Source: Pseudomonadota bacterium (GTDB lineage: Bacteria; Pseudomonadota; Gammaproteobacteria; Burkholderiales; Casimicrobiaceae). From it: a DNA stretch of 6,353 nucleotides. Location: NCBI GenBank assembly GCA_029571495.1, contig JAKPSO010000560.1:1-6353 (forward strand), given 5' to 3'. Position 1 is the stretch's first letter; every line of letters begins with the position of its first letter. The notes under the pieces were generated by a model that saw nothing but the letters and a program-made list of their open reading frames with translations, ran no database searches and was not told the DNA's origin. The translations under genes and the position numbers were made by a program. This document shows positions 5,117-6,353 of the stretch, piece after piece.

Positions 5117-6353
5117 CCGGTATCCGACTACGCCACATAACATTTACTGGCCCCAAAACCGAGCCGGCAGAACTTAAATTCGACGATGGGCTCAACATAA
5201 TTTACGGAGCTTCGAACACTGGTAAGTCTTTCACGTCGAAAGCCATCCTATTTATGCTTGGCGCTTCCAAGAGTTTGCCGGAGACCGAGCAGATTGTCGC
5301 TTACGACGCTGTGTGGATGGGCGTTACTCTGCCCGACAAGGGCGATGTCACTTTATATCGCGCCACGCAGGGCGGTCACTTTGTGCTCTTTGACGGGCTA
5401 GTAACACGCGCGGATCCTAAAGTCGGCACTGTGCTGCGCCCACAGCACGATTCCAAGCGTATCGATACCGTCTCACACGTGCTACTGGATGCGATAGGGC
5501 TTGTCGGCAAGCGGATAGTGAGCGATGGCAACGGAGCAAAGGAATCGTTGTCAATAAATCGGTTGTCGCCCTACGCCGTTGTGTCGGAGCAAGACATCAT
5601 TGCCGAGAAAAGCCCCGTGCTTGTCTCTGGAAACCCGCAGGAACGCACGTTTGAGAAGAACCTCTTTAAGCTGCTAATTTCCGGAGTTGATGACTCTGCG
5701 GCCGTATCAGTCGTGAAACCTTCGGTACGTAGGGTCGCGAAGACTGCAAAAATCGAGTTAGTGGACGAAATGATCGCTCAGCTCGACGCCGAGATCGGCG
5801 AAGATGCAGACAACGATAAGGAATTTAAAGCGCAACTCGATTTGCTCGACCTGAGCTCCGCTGGCCTTTCTGGAAGACTGCACGATGCTCAGAGGCATCT
5901 GGACGAGCTAGTTGTCAAGCGGCGAAGTACTACTGATAGCTTGCGGGAGATCCAACAACGTGCGAGTGAACTGGACATAACGTTGCAAAGATTCACGAAG
6001 CTCCAGGCTGTCTACAACTCAGATCTGCAACGTCTTCAGTCGATTGAGGAGGGTGGATACGCGCTAGTTGCCATGGCAGGAATGGACTGTTCCGTCTGTG
6101 GTGCTCCGCCCGAGGCCCAAAAGCACAACCACGCGGCCGAAGAAATTTCAATGGTTCACATGGCGGCGGCTGCAGAAGCTCGCAAGATCGAGCGTGAGCA
6201 AAGGGAGTTGGCTCAGACGATTGCTTCGCTTGGCACCGAGGCTACCGGCCTACGCGGTGTCATCGCGCAGCTTATTAGTGAGAGTGCAAAACTAGATTCA
6301 AGTATCCAAGAGGCACGACCGCACGAGTCATCGCTAAGAGAAAGCTACGCCGC
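5113..6353 (+). CDS. ABC-3C ATPase, Rad50/SMC-like with coiled coil and zinc-hook-like apex (3' partial)
   Basis: The ATG at 5113 overlaps the middle-component stop (ATGA). The frame is open for 413 codons to the window edge, so the C-terminal half is missing. Residues 26-39 read G-L-N-I-I-Y-G-A-S-N-T-G-K-S: a Walker A loop G32 to S39 on the first strand, as in Rad50, RecN and SMC ATPases. S158-E-Q-D-I-I (Q160) is in the right region for the Q-loop. From about 237 to 323 the sequence is heptad-like (coiled coil). Then comes C326-S-V-C329-G followed by H338-N-H340, a Cys2His2 cluster like a zinc hook, and a second coiled strand from about 341 on. Walker B, signature and D-loop should lie in the unseen second head half. 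Role: ATP-dependent sensor or clamp on nucleic acid that controls the nuclease through the middle component. N-terminal head resembles DUF3732-like ATPases. Confidence 0.88.
   Translation, partial: MTGIRLRHITFTGPKTEPAELKFDDGLNIIYGASNTGKSFTSKAILFMLGASKSLPETEQIVAYDAVWMGVTLPDKGDVTLYRATQGGHFVLFDGLVTRADPKVGTVLRPQHDSKRIDTVSHVLLDAIGLVGKRIVSDGNGAKESLSINRLSPYAVVSEQDIIAEKSPVLVSGNPQERTFEKNLFKLLISGVDDSAAVSVVKPSVRRVAKTAKIELVDEMIAQLDAEIGEDADNDKEFKAQLDLLDLSSAGLSGRLHDAQRHLDELVVKRRSTTDSLREIQQRASELDITLQRFTKLQAVYNSDLQRLQSIEEGGYALVAMAGMDCSVCGAPPEAQKHNHAAEEISMVHMAAAAEARKIEREQRELAQTIASLGTEATGLRGVIAQLISESAKLDSSIQEARPHESSLRESYA

Noticed and set aside
6068..6295. 75-aa plus-strand ORF near the right edge
   Set aside because: It overlaps the ATPase coiled-coil frame out of register, and its Arg/Ser-rich translation is typical of a shadow.

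Overview
The window holds parts or all of five genes, all on the + strand, with no ribosomal RNA, complete tRNA, transposase or CRISPR array. It looks like an accessory (probably defence-type) region of a bacterium. Shine-Dalgarno-like sites, GTG/TTG starts, translational overlaps and a moderately GC-rich, mixed composition fit a proteobacterium, but nothing here fixes the genus. All family assignments are made by eye from motifs; no database search was run.

Bases 1-1386 are the 3' part of a gene (5' end outside the window). Its product has a sigma-70 region-4-like helix-turn-helix followed by regions resembling winged helices, so it is probably a DNA-binding protein. A gap of about 230 bases with a terminator-like hairpin (1473-1495) separates it from the next gene. 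Bases 1617-3134 encode an uncharacterised HEXXH protein (probable zinc metallopeptidase) with a four-cysteine C-terminal tail. The very end of this gene carries a stretch that resembles the D-arm side of tRNA-Ser.

Bases 3135-3611 are non-coding. They contain a 110-base imperfect palindrome with perfect 14-bp outer arms (3259-3272 and 3355-3368), a candidate promoter (3552-3582) and a strong ribosome binding site at 3601-3605.

Bases 3612-6353 form a tightly overlapping three-gene operon that I recognise as an ABC-three-component (ABC-3C) system. The genes are a restriction-endonuclease-like effector fused to the ABC-3C C-terminal domain, a type-2 'middle component', and a Rad50/SMC-like coiled-coil ATPase with a Cys/His zinc-hook-like apex, cut off by the window end. 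By family precedent, the ATPase and middle component would sense a nucleic-acid or invader signal and license the nuclease, a logic like that of Lamassu-type systems. The ABC-3C class was predicted computationally by comparative genomics of ABC ATPases. The trigger and target of this operon cannot be read from sequence. The metallopeptidase and the sigma-r4-like protein are same-strand neighbours in separate transcription units, so their link to the ABC-3C operon is conjecture.
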